This document shows, piece by piece, positions 33,448 to 41,835 of a DNA stretch of 55,873 nt. The position numbers and the translations under genes were made by a program. The notes under the pieces were generated by a model, which was not told the DNA's origin, ran no database searches, and saw only the letters and a program-made list of their open reading frames with translations. Origin of the DNA: an uncultured Acetatifactor sp. (GTDB lineage Bacteria > Bacillota > Clostridia > Lachnospirales > Lachnospiraceae); contig CAJUAP010000007.1 of the NCBI GenBank assembly GCA_910584435.1, positions 1 to 55,873 of the forward strand, read 5' to 3'. Numbering within the stretch: the stretch's first letter is position 1; every line of letters begins with the position of its first letter.

Positions 33448-35661
33448 TTATAATGCATCCAGTTCGGCCCGAAGCGTATGATAGGAAAGCAATCTGTCGG
33501 AATCTGCCTCCTCCATATGGAGCAGCTCTGTTTCAGCGGCAATTTTTAATGCGTCCAGCAGACGGTCATATTTCCGCTCTGGGTTCTCCTGTAATTTCCG
33601 ATAGATACAGGTCATAACGGAACTGCTGTATACTCTCACATTCTGCCGGATTCCCAGCACAAGTCCTATGATTTCGCGCATTTCTGTCTGGGTCATCTGG
33701 ATATCCTGAAAACGAAATTTCATTTCTCTTTCCTCGGAAACTGTTTCTATGCCTCCGATATATTTCTGATAGGATTTTAATTCTGGCAGGTTCAGGTTCA
33801 GCATGAGAAATTTCCTGATATCCTCTTCACAGATATTGATTTCCTGTATCATTCCTTTGAAGCCAGCGGCAGATTCCTGGTATTCATCCCATATGGCAGC
33901 ATTGACAACAAATTTAAATTGTATTACTTCTGTTTCCTGATTGAATTTTGTTATCAGATTTCTCATATTTTCGATGGTTTGCCTAGGGTTCTGTCGGAAT
34001 ACCTTATCGCTGACAGATATTATAATCCTCAGTTCGGATATTGCATCAAATTCTCTGAAGTCAGGAGAAAACCCATCGTCCCCAGACTTTGCATATGCTT
34101 CGGAAGCGATTTGTCTCAGGCAGGCAAGAATTTCCTGTATACTCTTGTTTCCGGCAGAAATGATATTTTTATTTTTTGCGTCAGAATCAGCAATTGTCAT
34201 GTTAAGCAGTTGAATACCTGCCTCTTCTATATCATCCCATTTTTCCGCCAGCAGAGCACTGCAGCCCGCTTCCTGTTCCATACATGTGTAGATATATACC
34301 GGAATCGGTATCCATGCCTGATTTATGGTTACTATTTTCCGGCGCTTTATACTTTTTAAACCGTACAATTCTTCGGGATAAGTATATTTTAATATGACAG
34401 ATGTCTTTCGTCTGCTGAAACGCTCTACATCTGCCAGGACAGTGAAGCGCTTTTGGGGAAGAAATAAATGACCCAGCAAATGCTGTTTCATTCCATTGGC
34501 CAGGAATGCCCTGTTTCTGCTGATACGGTCGCTGTCCAGAATATACCTGGATAATTTGTGATATGCTTCCAGCACATTCTGGGACACAATAGGATATTCG
34601 CGGCTTAAGGCAATCTCCTCTTTATAGTAAATGGGAATTAACTGTTCCTGTGGAATGAATAAATCAGAAAACAGCGCTTTTGCTTTTGCCAGTCCTTCAT
34701 TGGAGGCTACCACCTTTGACATGGCAACAGCATATCTTTTTTTTCCGGCGTTGTGCAGTAATTCAAATGCGGTATTCAATCCCTCCACATTTTCTGAGTT
34801 TGCGTATGCGATAAATATCACTTGATCCGACAGGGTAAGTAATGATAAAGATCCCCATTTATTAAAGCCGGCTCTGGTATCAATCATAATTATGTCTACA
34901 TTTAGCACAACCTTTACATAATCGAATATATCTTTGAAAGCATCCTGCTCCTGAAAATGCAAGGTCTGTAGTCTTTCGATTTGGTAAAGGTAGTCTTTGC
35001 TCATATTTTTCAATGCCGGAATTAAATATATTTCCCCCGGTACATTCTGCAGTTCCAATGAGCAGAAAATAGGAGTTATGTCGGAAGCCCCCTGTTTTTG
35101 TACGGTTTTCCGATATAGATATTCTACAATGCCATATTGGACTCCCCTGGCGGGATGGTTCACTTTTTCTGCAAAAATATTGTGAAGGCTGGGAGCTTCG
35201 ATATCAAGATCCAAAAGTAAAATTCGTTTACCTGCTTTCGCCAGAAGATAAGCGGTTTCAATGAGAGCAATGGTCCGGCCCACGCCGCCTTTGTAGGAAT
35301 AAAAGCTGATAACCTGCATATCGGAAGAACTGGTCTGTTCTTCTTCAGCGGCATATAATGCGTCAGACCAGGAGGCATAGCCGCTCTTTTTTTCGGTTTT
35401 TACAATGTTATATTCCTTTGCTCTTTCTATAGTGAAAATATCAATAAAGCCTATCTGGTATTCTTCCTGATATGCTTCTTGGTAGTTGGCTATGCTTGCT
35501 TCGATCAGACTGCGGACTTCCGCCTTTGGGATGGCATTGTCAGATACAATGGTTATGTGGATTTTGCCGCGCTTGCTTACATCTGCCTGAACCCATTCCT
35601 GGCCGGAAATCTGATATTTTTCTATAATAATTTGCTCTAATTCTTCCCAGATTTTTTTCAT
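33448..35661 (-). CDS. KGGVGR-variant ParA-like ATPase
   Basis: A 737-residue cytosolic P-loop ATPase of the SIMIBI/ParA type. An unknown N-terminal domain (1-105) and a short Glu/Ser/Thr linker come first. The ATPase core follows, with FYSYKGGVGRTIALIETAYL: deviant Walker A K124-GGVGR-T130, where the usual last Lys is Arg129. Then come LLLDLDIEAPSL (A' motif, 148-159) and VDIIMIDTRAGFN (Walker B, D261). About 370 C-terminal residues are of unknown fold. The gene follows the HEPN-like gene by 12 bases, so the two form an operon. KGGVGR-variant ATPases occur in predicted conflict or antiphage systems; that role is inferred. The K-to-R change may alter dimer-dependent hydrolysis. Confidence 0.85.
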   Translation of the reverse strand: MKKIWEELEQIIIEKYQISGQEWVQADVSKRGKIHITIVSDNAIPKAEVRSLIEASIANYQEAYQEEYQIGFIDIFTIERAKEYNIVKTEKKSGYASWSDALYAAEEEQTSSSDMQVISFYSYKGGVGRTIALIETAYLLAKAGKRILLLDLDIEAPSLHNIFAEKVNHPARGVQYGIVEYLYRKTVQKQGASDITPIFCSLELQNVPGEIYLIPALKNMSKDYLYQIERLQTLHFQEQDAFKDIFDYVKVVLNVDIIMIDTRAGFNKWGSLSLLTLSDQVIFIAYANSENVEGLNTAFELLHNAGKKRYAVAMSKVVASNEGLAKAKALFSDLFIPQEQLIPIYYKEEIALSREYPIVSQNVLEAYHKLSRYILDSDRISRNRAFLANGMKQHLLGHLFLPQKRFTVLADVERFSRRKTSVILKYTYPEELYGLKSIKRRKIVTINQAWIPIPVYIYTCMEQEAGCSALLAEKWDDIEEAGIQLLNMTIADSDAKNKNIISAGNKSIQEILACLRQIASEAYAKSGDDGFSPDFREFDAISELRIIISVSDKVFRQNPRQTIENMRNLITKFNQETEVIQFKFVVNAAIWDEYQESAAGFKGMIQEINICEEDIRKFLMLNLNLPELKSYQKYIGGIETVSEEREMKFRFQDIQMTQTEMREIIGLVLGIRQNVRVYSSSVMTCIYRKLQENPERKYDRLLDALKIAAETELLHMEEADSDRLLSYHTLRAELDAL

Positions 35662-35673
35662 GTTTCCTGCTTT

Positions 35674-36108
35674 CTATATTTCGTGTTTTTTCTGATCCAG
35701 ATAATTGAATAAGGTAATGAATTGTTCCATCCAGTGGTCATACATTGTTCTGTCAATGGTATCTTCGGGTATGTAGCGGTAATCTATATAATTAATGCCT
35801 GCCGGTTGGGCAATATAATCCAATGCGTCTATGATATAATCAGGCATGTCATCATACAGAGGCTCCAGTAAATTTTCGAAAATACGAGAATGTAATACAT
35901 GACTGGGACGTGTTACCTCACGGCCGTCTACAATCCACTTTGTTGGGTTTGGGCTGTCTGTAACAGAATGTGACATGCATATCATTCCCTTTAAGAGGCA
36001 TTCTATGTATATCCCACCCATATGAATGGAGCCGACTTTTCGTTCCTCTTTTATAAATGCATTCAAATCATCGAAGCGTGATTCGGCTGCATCTGTGTAG
36101 TTTTCCAT
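35674..36108 (-). CDS. HEPN-like small protein, partner of the ATPase
   Basis: Start set at MENYTDAAES (36108) behind AAAGGGGA; the longer frame lacks a site. The 144-residue helical protein has GGIYIECLLKGMICMS at 31-46. That matches the 'G.Y..E..LK' helix of HEPN proteins, a fold of small RNases and toxin-antitoxin partners. RX6H occurs (R63 to H70), but it is not at the usual C-terminal place, so RNase activity is uncertain. The C-terminal third is rich in Tyr, Asp and Ile. It is 12 bases upstream of the KGGVGR ATPase, suggesting an effector-regulator pair. HEPN is assigned from a single motif. Confidence 0.6.
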   Translation of the reverse strand: MENYTDAAESRFDDLNAFIKEERKVGSIHMGGIYIECLLKGMICMSHSVTDSPNPTKWIVDGREVTRPSHVLHSRIFENLLEPLYDDMPDYIIDALDYIAQPAGINYIDYRYIPEDTIDRTMYDHWMEQFITLFNYLDQKKHEI

Positions 36109-36414
36109 GGAGTTCCCCTTTATATAATGGTAAATGCATACATTTGCCAGCTTTCTGTGCAGTATTATAGAAGCAGCCCGCATTTTACAGGAGCATTTAG
36201 TTGTGGTAGGTGCTTGGCAGATGTTTTCGATTGTAAGTACTAATTGCAATTATACGGCAATACGGTGTGCTGTATGGACTGTTACGTAAAAATAAATATG
36301 TGATAGTGATATTATTACATAAATGTAAGGGCATTACAAGAAAAAAGTCTGTTCTGTCCGAACTTTCATGCAGGAAGGCTGTGGCAGTGGAGAATATGCA
36401 ACTGTGGAATTATG
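36109..36414. other. Gap upstream of the HEPN-like gene
   Basis: No gene is seen. On the minus strand TATAAT-like boxes occur near 36170 and 36252 but without a good -35. The gap is large enough for the HEPN-ATPase pair to have its own promoter, separate from the methyltransferase upstream. Confidence 0.35.
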
Positions 36415-37194
36415 CTATCTGTCTGCAGAGGCAGGATATGGCTTCTGAGCCATAATGCAATACCATTCAACATTGTCCAGATTTACATCTTTAAAAAATG
36501 CCGGGAAGCACATGGTTTCAATCTTATGATAGCCTAGCTTTTTTAGTTTGCCGAGCACAGTATCTCTTCTGATAGGATAGTATTGTTCGTCAAACTGTTC
36601 TTTCTGGAAAATTTTATTGTCTTTTTCAAAAGCATAGAGCAGGTGGAAGGTCATTTCCGTGTCGCCCAGATAATCCCATACCTGAACTACGTTTATCCTT
36701 GTATCGCCGTCAAACATGGGATGATATAGATAAAAGCGGTTCCGTTCTCTTAAGATTCTGTCCCAGTTCCGAATATCAAGGTATAGATAGCCGCCTGCCT
36801 TTACAAGGGAATCCATTTGTTCCAAGGCTGTGAAAAAATCATTGTTGTCCACATGAGGAAGGGAATTGCCGGTGCTGGCCACACAGTCAAACTGTCGGCC
36901 TTTCCAGCAGTTTAAGTCCCTGAAATCGCTATGCATTAATTCTATGTCATATCCGTTCCCGGCGGCCTTTTTCCGACAGCTTTCCAGCATATTTTCGCTT
37001 AGATCCGAACCATGCAATTCTATGCCCAGTGCCGCCAGCGGCAGGGTTACATTACCGGAACCGATGCTGACATCCAGAAGGGAATGTACCTGCTTTCCCT
37101 GCAGCACCTGTTCCCAATGTCTCTGATATGCCTGAAAACGGCTTTCGTTATCAAATAAATCATATATGTCTGTCCGATCATATAAGCTTGCCAT
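36415..37194 (-). CDS. Class I SAM-dependent methyltransferase
   Basis: A 259-residue cytosolic enzyme. Motif I is SLLDVSIGSGNVTLPLA (about 38-54), motif II acidic ELHGSDLSENMLESC, then HSDFRDL, and DCVASTGNSLPHVDN in place of the usual motif IV. A C-terminal beta-rich part (VVQVWDYLGDTEMTFHLLYA) resembles glycine/sarcosine-type or ubiquinone-type small-molecule methyltransferases, so nucleic acid is not the obvious substrate. Start ATG 37194 follows AAAGGAC, with a promoter at 37368-37396. It lies upstream of the HEPN-ATPase pair on the same strand, 306 bases away; whether they work together is unknown. Confidence 0.88.
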   Translation of the reverse strand: MASLYDRTDIYDLFDNESRFQAYQRHWEQVLQGKQVHSLLDVSIGSGNVTLPLAALGIELHGSDLSENMLESCRKKAAGNGYDIELMHSDFRDLNCWKGRQFDCVASTGNSLPHVDNNDFFTALEQMDSLVKAGGYLYLDIRNWDRILRERNRFYLYHPMFDGDTRINVVQVWDYLGDTEMTFHLLYAFEKDNKIFQKEQFDEQYYPIRRDTVLGKLKKLGYHKIETMCFPAFFKDVNLDNVEWYCIMAQKPYPASADR

Positions 37195-37219
37195 TATATT
37201 GTCCTTTCTATTCTATCTA

Positions 37220-37300
37220 AATCGTTTCTTGATGAATTATATCTTGATGAATCCTTATGAATCGTTTTTTGATGAATCATATCTTGATAATACATTTTTT
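37220..37300 (-). repeat. Imperfect 40-bp tandem duplication
   Basis: AATCGTTTCTTGATGAATTA (37220) recurs as AATCGTTTTTTGATGAATCA (37260), a 40-base period with a third trace after 37300. It lies in the untranslated leader of the methyltransferase mRNA. Confidence 0.6.
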
Positions 37301-37367
37301 AATAAATCATTTTTGGCAAAGTGGTATATCTGCTATCATCAAAACGATGCTTTATTTCACTGATTTT

Positions 37368-37396
37368 AGTATAATGAAATAAAATAACTGTGTCAA
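37368..37396 (-). promoter_or_regulatory. Methyltransferase promoter
   Basis: Minus strand TTGACA (37391-37396), 17 bases, TATACT (37368-37373). It leaves a leader of about 165 bases that holds the 40-bp duplication. Confidence 0.7.
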
Positions 37397-37423
37397 TAAG
37401 AGAAAAACAAGAAGCTGTTTTAC

Positions 37424-37528
37424 TTACAAACAGTCGTTACTACTGTGAATGGTTCTTTCTGTGCTTTGGGTTGCAAGGGCGACAATGAGTATTCCAATCT
37501 GGATTAAATTCTGATATGTAACATACAT
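37424..37528 (-). CDS. Candidate type I holin-like toxin, 34 aa
   Basis: A very short ORF from ATG 37528, eight bases after AAGGATGG: MYVTYQNLIQIGILIVALAT, then a polar tail. The opening 'M.VTY..L.Q.GI.IVAL' is that of putative holin-like toxins (Hol_Tox-type peptides) of Firmicutes, which act by inserting in the cell's own membrane and are controlled by antisense RNA. The tail differs from the usual short Lys-rich end; the +1 frame gives QPKAQKEPFTVVTTVCK, so a frameshift is possible. A stem GGAGGG/CCCTCC lies upstream (near 37553-37573). No antisense RNA is proven. Confidence 0.4.
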   Translation of the reverse strand: MYVTYQNLIQIGILIVALATQSTERTIHSSNDCL

Positions 37529-37801
37529 TGCATCGCCATCCTTTTTTTTGTCTGGAGGGCTGCTTGAACCCTCCGAAAAATAAGAGGGGTAAAGCCATGA
37601 TTTCTCATGAAGGGAGTATAGCACTGAACTATTGCTTTGGATGTGGGAAAAGGGGAAAAATATACTGGACAAAAGGGGGCAGTTGATGTATGCTGATATT
37701 GTCTGTAGTAATTAGTGTGTGCTGATGCCGTTAAGACATGTGAAATGGAATCAGGGATGTGGGGAGACATAGTAGAAAGTAAGGCAGGAGGTATGTGTAA
37801 A

Positions 37802-38668
37802 ATGAGCATGGAAAAGGAGTTAAAGAAATTTTCCGCATCGCATGAGGAAACAGTACAGGAATTGCTGGTGCTGACTTCGGAATCTGTGGGCGGCGCAGGG
37901 AGTTCCAGAAAGGGAATTTGGTTGCCCAGTGCGGAATTTTTGGCCAGTGTTGCGCTGCCCGGCGGTGAGCTGAAAGAAGAAAAGGGCTGTCTGATGTGGC
38001 TTGCAGGAGAAGAAGACAGGGATGGCTGGATATATCATTTAAAACCTCTTACTATATATCGTGTAAAATGCCGGGCAAGAATAGAGCCAAAGTCCAACGG
38101 TTCTGCTTCAGGAGAAAAGAGCGGGGCGCGATGTCATTACTATATGCTGGTAGATGTATTGGAACGTGATCTGCACCATCCGGAACTGGACCGCATTCTT
38201 GAGGAATATCAACGCATTGTGGAATTTACGGACGACCTCTGCGGTCATTTTACCCTGGAGCGGCGGTTTCACTGGTTTAGGGCAGAGGTGGATTGGCTGG
38301 GAAGTATGTGCGGTGTATCATTGGAGTGTGATGAAGAACAGGGAGAATCAGCGGAACATGCATTGGCATATTTTAAACAAATATATGGTAATCTGCAGAA
38401 GTGGGATAAGGAATACCGTGATTATGCTGCTAAGAAGCTGACGAAACTTGCCAATGACTGGCTTTCGGATACAGGAGAGGATGAGGAAGAGCCGGAACCG
38501 ATTACGGAGGCTGGATTTGCAAAGCGGATTGGCATTAGTGAATTGACGATGGAGCCGGATGGTTCTTACGAGGTGTATTATGATGATGACGATATGTTCT
38601 ATGGGCATGTTATTATCATAGATGGGAATGTGGATACAGGAATGGAAGATGCATATATTTCGGGGTAA
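37802..38668 (+). CDS. DUF2262 domain protein
   Basis: Start set at MSMEKELKKF (37802), nine bases after AGGAGGT. The 288-residue acidic cytosolic protein has a C-terminal domain (about 150-288), EDEEEPEPITEAGFAKRIGI, SELTMEPDGSYEVYYDDDDM, FYGHVIIIDGNVDTGMEDAY, that closely fits DUF2262. The N-terminal half (TIYRVKCRARIEPK; CHYYMLVDVLERDLHHPEL) is a beta-rich module commonly found before DUF2262. The molecular function is unknown; such genes often occur in immunity or accessory arrays. It stands alone on the plus strand and is followed by the GAAGAATGC hairpin repeat. Confidence 0.85.
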   Translation: MSMEKELKKFSASHEETVQELLVLTSESVGGAGSSRKGIWLPSAEFLASVALPGGELKEEKGCLMWLAGEEDRDGWIYHLKPLTIYRVKCRARIEPKSNGSASGEKSGARCHYYMLVDVLERDLHHPELDRILEEYQRIVEFTDDLCGHFTLERRFHWFRAEVDWLGSMCGVSLECDEEQGESAEHALAYFKQIYGNLQKWDKEYRDYAAKKLTKLANDWLSDTGEDEEEPEPITEAGFAKRIGISELTMEPDGSYEVYYDDDDMFYGHVIIIDGNVDTGMEDAYISG

Positions 38669-38671
38669 TCA

Positions 38672-38717
38672 TTTCCGGGAAGAATGCAAGGAAAGCGTTC
38701 TTCCGGTCTTGCACCAA
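38672..38717. repeat. Dispersed hairpin, GAAGAATGC module
   Basis: GGAAGAATGC (38678-38687) pairs with GCGTTCTTCC (38695-38704), then GGTCTTGCACCAA, identical to the tail of the copy at 23109. A degenerate second tail (CCGGTCTTGTGCCGG) follows near 38752. It lies between convergent genes. Confidence 0.65.
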
Positions 38718-38782
38718 TGCATGTAATGTCTGTGCCGCGGCAGACGTGTTTCCGGTCTTGTGCCGGTTCATTTATTGTCGGA

Positions 38783-39512
38783 TTACCAGTTTTCACGCAG
38801 TTCGTCCATAATATCCCATGCTTCCTCTAAAGTGGGGAGGGTATGGGGGTTCTCTGCCCCAATATAGGGGCTGTGGAGAATACATTCTTCGTAAAGCTGT
38901 TTCATGGCCATGAAGATATCTTCCCGTTCCGTGGTTTCGATGAATTCATGATATTGTCTGTTTAAGCGGTTGAAATGTAAGGTATACTGCCGGATAATAT
39001 CTTCTAATGCACTTCTGGTATTGACGGTCTGCATTTGTTTCTTTGTTTTCTTATAGCATTTCAGCGCACTTTGATAGGCGGCCCGGGGAATAAACTCCTC
39101 ATTGCCGTCCCAATGACGCAGGGGGTTCTCCAGATTTTCTTTCAGCCACCCCTCATTTCTGAGGTGGGTAACAGCTAATTTGTCTAATCTGCCTTTCCAG
39201 GTTTTCTTCAGATAAGTACCGGCTTCTCTGGGGATGCTGTCAAAATCCAGTTCGCAGAGATCGGGCAGGTCTGACAGGAATTCCAAATCCGATCCGGTAT
39301 AACCGAACAGGTCTTGTAAACAGATGCCCTTCAGATGCCGAAGCTGCTGCAAGGCGCTTATATTGGTAAGGCTGCCCGGTGCCCCGGTCAGATGAAAGGC
39401 ATTGACATTCCTGATGCACAGAGAGAATCTGGCAGGTGCCATATCTGCTTAATTCATCAATATAATATGCATATACGTCTCCGGGTTCCGGGATTCTTGA
39501 GGTGTGTTCCAT
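38783..39512 (-). pseudogene. Frameshifted gene of unknown function
   Basis: ATG 39512 behind AAGGAG starts MEHTSRIPEPGDVYAYYIDE, then LSRYGTCQ; a frame change near 39440 is needed to enter the long frame FSLCIRNVNAFHLTGAPGSL-TNISALQQLRHLKG. That frame continues through LFGYTGSDLEFLSDLPDLCE, a leucine-rich-repeat-like pattern, KKTWKGRLDKLAVTHLRNEG and LEDIIRQYTLHFNRLNRQYH to ELRENW at 38783. The N-terminal 'PGDVYAYY' part suits small Imm-type proteins. Some central residues seem to be missing, so both a deletion and a frameshift are likely. The C-terminal 219-codon frame has no ribosome site of its own. Confidence 0.55.
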
Positions 39513-39855
39513 GGCATGCTCCTTGTGTATCATGTGAATGGGTGGTGTTCTGTGCATCAAATGGTGTACATTTGACTGTTGGCTTTATCATAACATGAAA
39601 TAAACGGTTTGGAAATAAGAAATAAGCCGGTTGCAATGTTTTAAGGTCTGTGATAATCTATTTTTAATACAATGTTTGTCTGAGGCATACCGCCTTTGAG
39701 ACACAATTTTGACTTTGCGGCAGGGGATGTCTAAACTGTTACTCAGTTCACAATAATGCGGTAAAACACGCATGAATTGTATGCTGTGACAAAATGGTGC
39801 CATGTCGTACAACAGTGACAGCTTATATGAATATGAAATTGCGGGGAAAAGAGAT
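39513..39855. other. Gap before the EAL gene
   Basis: No gene is seen. The plus-strand stretch from about 39680 to 39855 should hold the promoter and leader of the EAL gene, but I could not pick a convincing -35/-10 pair. Confidence 0.3.
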
Positions 39856-41835
39856 ATGAATATACAAGTGCAATGCTGCGGCATCGTGATTTTATTATTG
39901 ATATGGTATTTTTCATTAAGGCAGAGATCACTGGGACTGGAAGCGGAGAGATTGTTTCTGGTTACAATGGGCGTCACATCTTTTTGTGTCATTATGGACA
40001 TTACCTCCATAGTGGCTATCAATTGCCATGAGTTGATTTCGGCATTTCTGCTGGCATTGATTTGTAAGACATATATTGTGTCTCTGATTTGGGTCGGGTA
40101 TTTCGGACTGATTTATTCCAGTACGGATTTTATTAGAACAAGGGCGGAAAGGAAAAGGCAGAATAGAATCTACACGATTATTGTACTGACAGGTACTGTA
40201 TTGATATACGTTCTGCCGATATATTATTATCTTTCGGGTGATATTGTCTATACATATGGTCCAAGCTGCACTACCACGTATATATTTGCCCTGCTGTTCG
40301 TTCTGGTGACTTTGTATAAAGTGGGCATCAGGGGAAAAGAGATGAATCCCAAGAGAAGGAGGGCAATCGTTATATGGATGCTTATCTGGATCATAGCGGC
40401 TGTGACGCAGTTTCTGAATGCCAATTTATTGCTGGTGGGATTTGCTTCCGTACTTGGCATTGTGATTCTGTTTTTTGAACTGGAGAATCCGGAGGCGAAT
40501 CTTGACAGAGAGACAGGAGCATATAACGCCCATGCCTTAGGGGAATACACGAAACTGCTGTATGAGAAGAGGGAAAGATTCTCTGCCATGCTGTTGGCAT
40601 TAAATGATATGGCAGTTATGGGAAATGCAGACAGTTCCATACAGCAGGATATGACACTTCGGGAGATAGTGCGTTATGTGGAAAAGCTGAAGGAAGTTAA
40701 AATATTTAAAACTTTGGAACGGGAGCTGGTATTCATTGTTTCCGATGAACAGCGTCTGCAGGAAGTGTTCCAGGATATCAAGGGGCATATAGAAGGAATC
40801 TGGGAAGAGCGAAGGAGCGACGGGCAGGCAAGAGTATCGCCTTATTATGTACTGCTGCCGGATTCTCTGCTGATTGGAAGCGTAGAAGAACTGTTTCTGA
40901 TGCTGCGTCATTTCAGGGTAGGAAAGGCGGAGAATCCTGAAGAGAACAGCATTCTCCTGGATCACAGGAAGATTGGGCACTATAAAGAAAGAGAAGAGAC
41001 GGAAGCATTGATACGCCGGGCCATCGAAGAGGATAGAATCGAAGTATTTTATCAGCCCATTTATTCTACAAAGCATGGGAAGTTTACTTCTGCAGAGGCA
41101 TTAGTGCGTATCCGGGATGAAAAGGGAGAGATAGTGCCCCCGGGCAGATTTATTCCTGTGGCGGAGAAAAACGGACTGATTGCCCGGATTGGCGAGATTG
41201 TGTTTGAGAAGGTATGTGCGTTTGTACGGAAACATAATCTGATGGAAGATTATGGGATGAAGTACATCGAAGTAAATCTCTCCGTAAGGCAGTGTGAAGA
41301 TACACGGCTGGCAGAGAATTATATTAAGATTATGCAGAAATATCATCTGGATCCCTCCTGTATTAATCTGGAAATCACTGAGTCGGCTTCCATTAAGACC
41401 AGGAAGAATCTGCTGGAAAATATGCAGGTGCTAATTGATTATGGTGTCAAATTTTCCCTGGATGATTTCGGAAACGGGGAGAGTAATCTGAATTATATTG
41501 TGGATATGCCGGTATCCATTGTGAAATTTGACCGTGATATGAGCCAGGCATATTTTGCCAATCAGAAGGCAAAGTTTGTCATGGAAGCATCCATGCATAT
41601 GATTCATGAGATGCAGCTGGAAATTGTATCCGAGGGCGTGGAGACAAAAGAGCAGATGGAGGCCATATCTGCTCTGGGGATCGACTATATTCAGGGGTAT
41701 TACTTCTCCAGGCCCATACCGGAGGCGGAATTTTTGGAATTTATAAAGAAGGGGAATCGTGACGCTTCTGCAGTCCCTGAAACAGCCGCAGAAGTACAAT
41801 CACTGCAGCAATCGCCAGAATCAATTCCGCGGTAA
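39856..41835 (+). CDS. Membrane c-di-GMP phosphodiesterase (EAL) with degenerate GGDEF
   Basis: Start set at MNIQVQCCGIVIL (39856) behind GGGGAAAAGAG; the frame is open to 39802. It hydrolyses c-di-GMP at the membrane. The 659 residues comprise about six helices (1-205), a GGDEF-like region without the GGDEF motif (about 210-370; DRETGAYNAHALGEYTKLLY), then an EAL domain (about 392-640). All main catalytic motifs are present: EALVR (about 413), EVNLSVRQ, LEITES, LDDFGNGES (about 535), VKFDRD and SEGVETKEQ. The degenerate GGDEF probably only regulates. The last 95 bases overlap the 3' end of the opposing MATE gene. No diguanylate cyclase is in the window. Confidence 0.92.
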   Translation: MNIQVQCCGIVILLLIWYFSLRQRSLGLEAERLFLVTMGVTSFCVIMDITSIVAINCHELISAFLLALICKTYIVSLIWVGYFGLIYSSTDFIRTRAERKRQNRIYTIIVLTGTVLIYVLPIYYYLSGDIVYTYGPSCTTTYIFALLFVLVTLYKVGIRGKEMNPKRRRAIVIWMLIWIIAAVTQFLNANLLLVGFASVLGIVILFFELENPEANLDRETGAYNAHALGEYTKLLYEKRERFSAMLLALNDMAVMGNADSSIQQDMTLREIVRYVEKLKEVKIFKTLERELVFIVSDEQRLQEVFQDIKGHIEGIWEERRSDGQARVSPYYVLLPDSLLIGSVEELFLMLRHFRVGKAENPEENSILLDHRKIGHYKEREETEALIRRAIEEDRIEVFYQPIYSTKHGKFTSAEALVRIRDEKGEIVPPGRFIPVAEKNGLIARIGEIVFEKVCAFVRKHNLMEDYGMKYIEVNLSVRQCEDTRLAENYIKIMQKYHLDPSCINLEITESASIKTRKNLLENMQVLIDYGVKFSLDDFGNGESNLNYIVDMPVSIVKFDRDMSQAYFANQKAKFVMEASMHMIHEMQLEIVSEGVETKEQMEAISALGIDYIQGYYFSRPIPEAEFLEFIKKGNRDASAVPETAAEVQSLQQSPESIPR

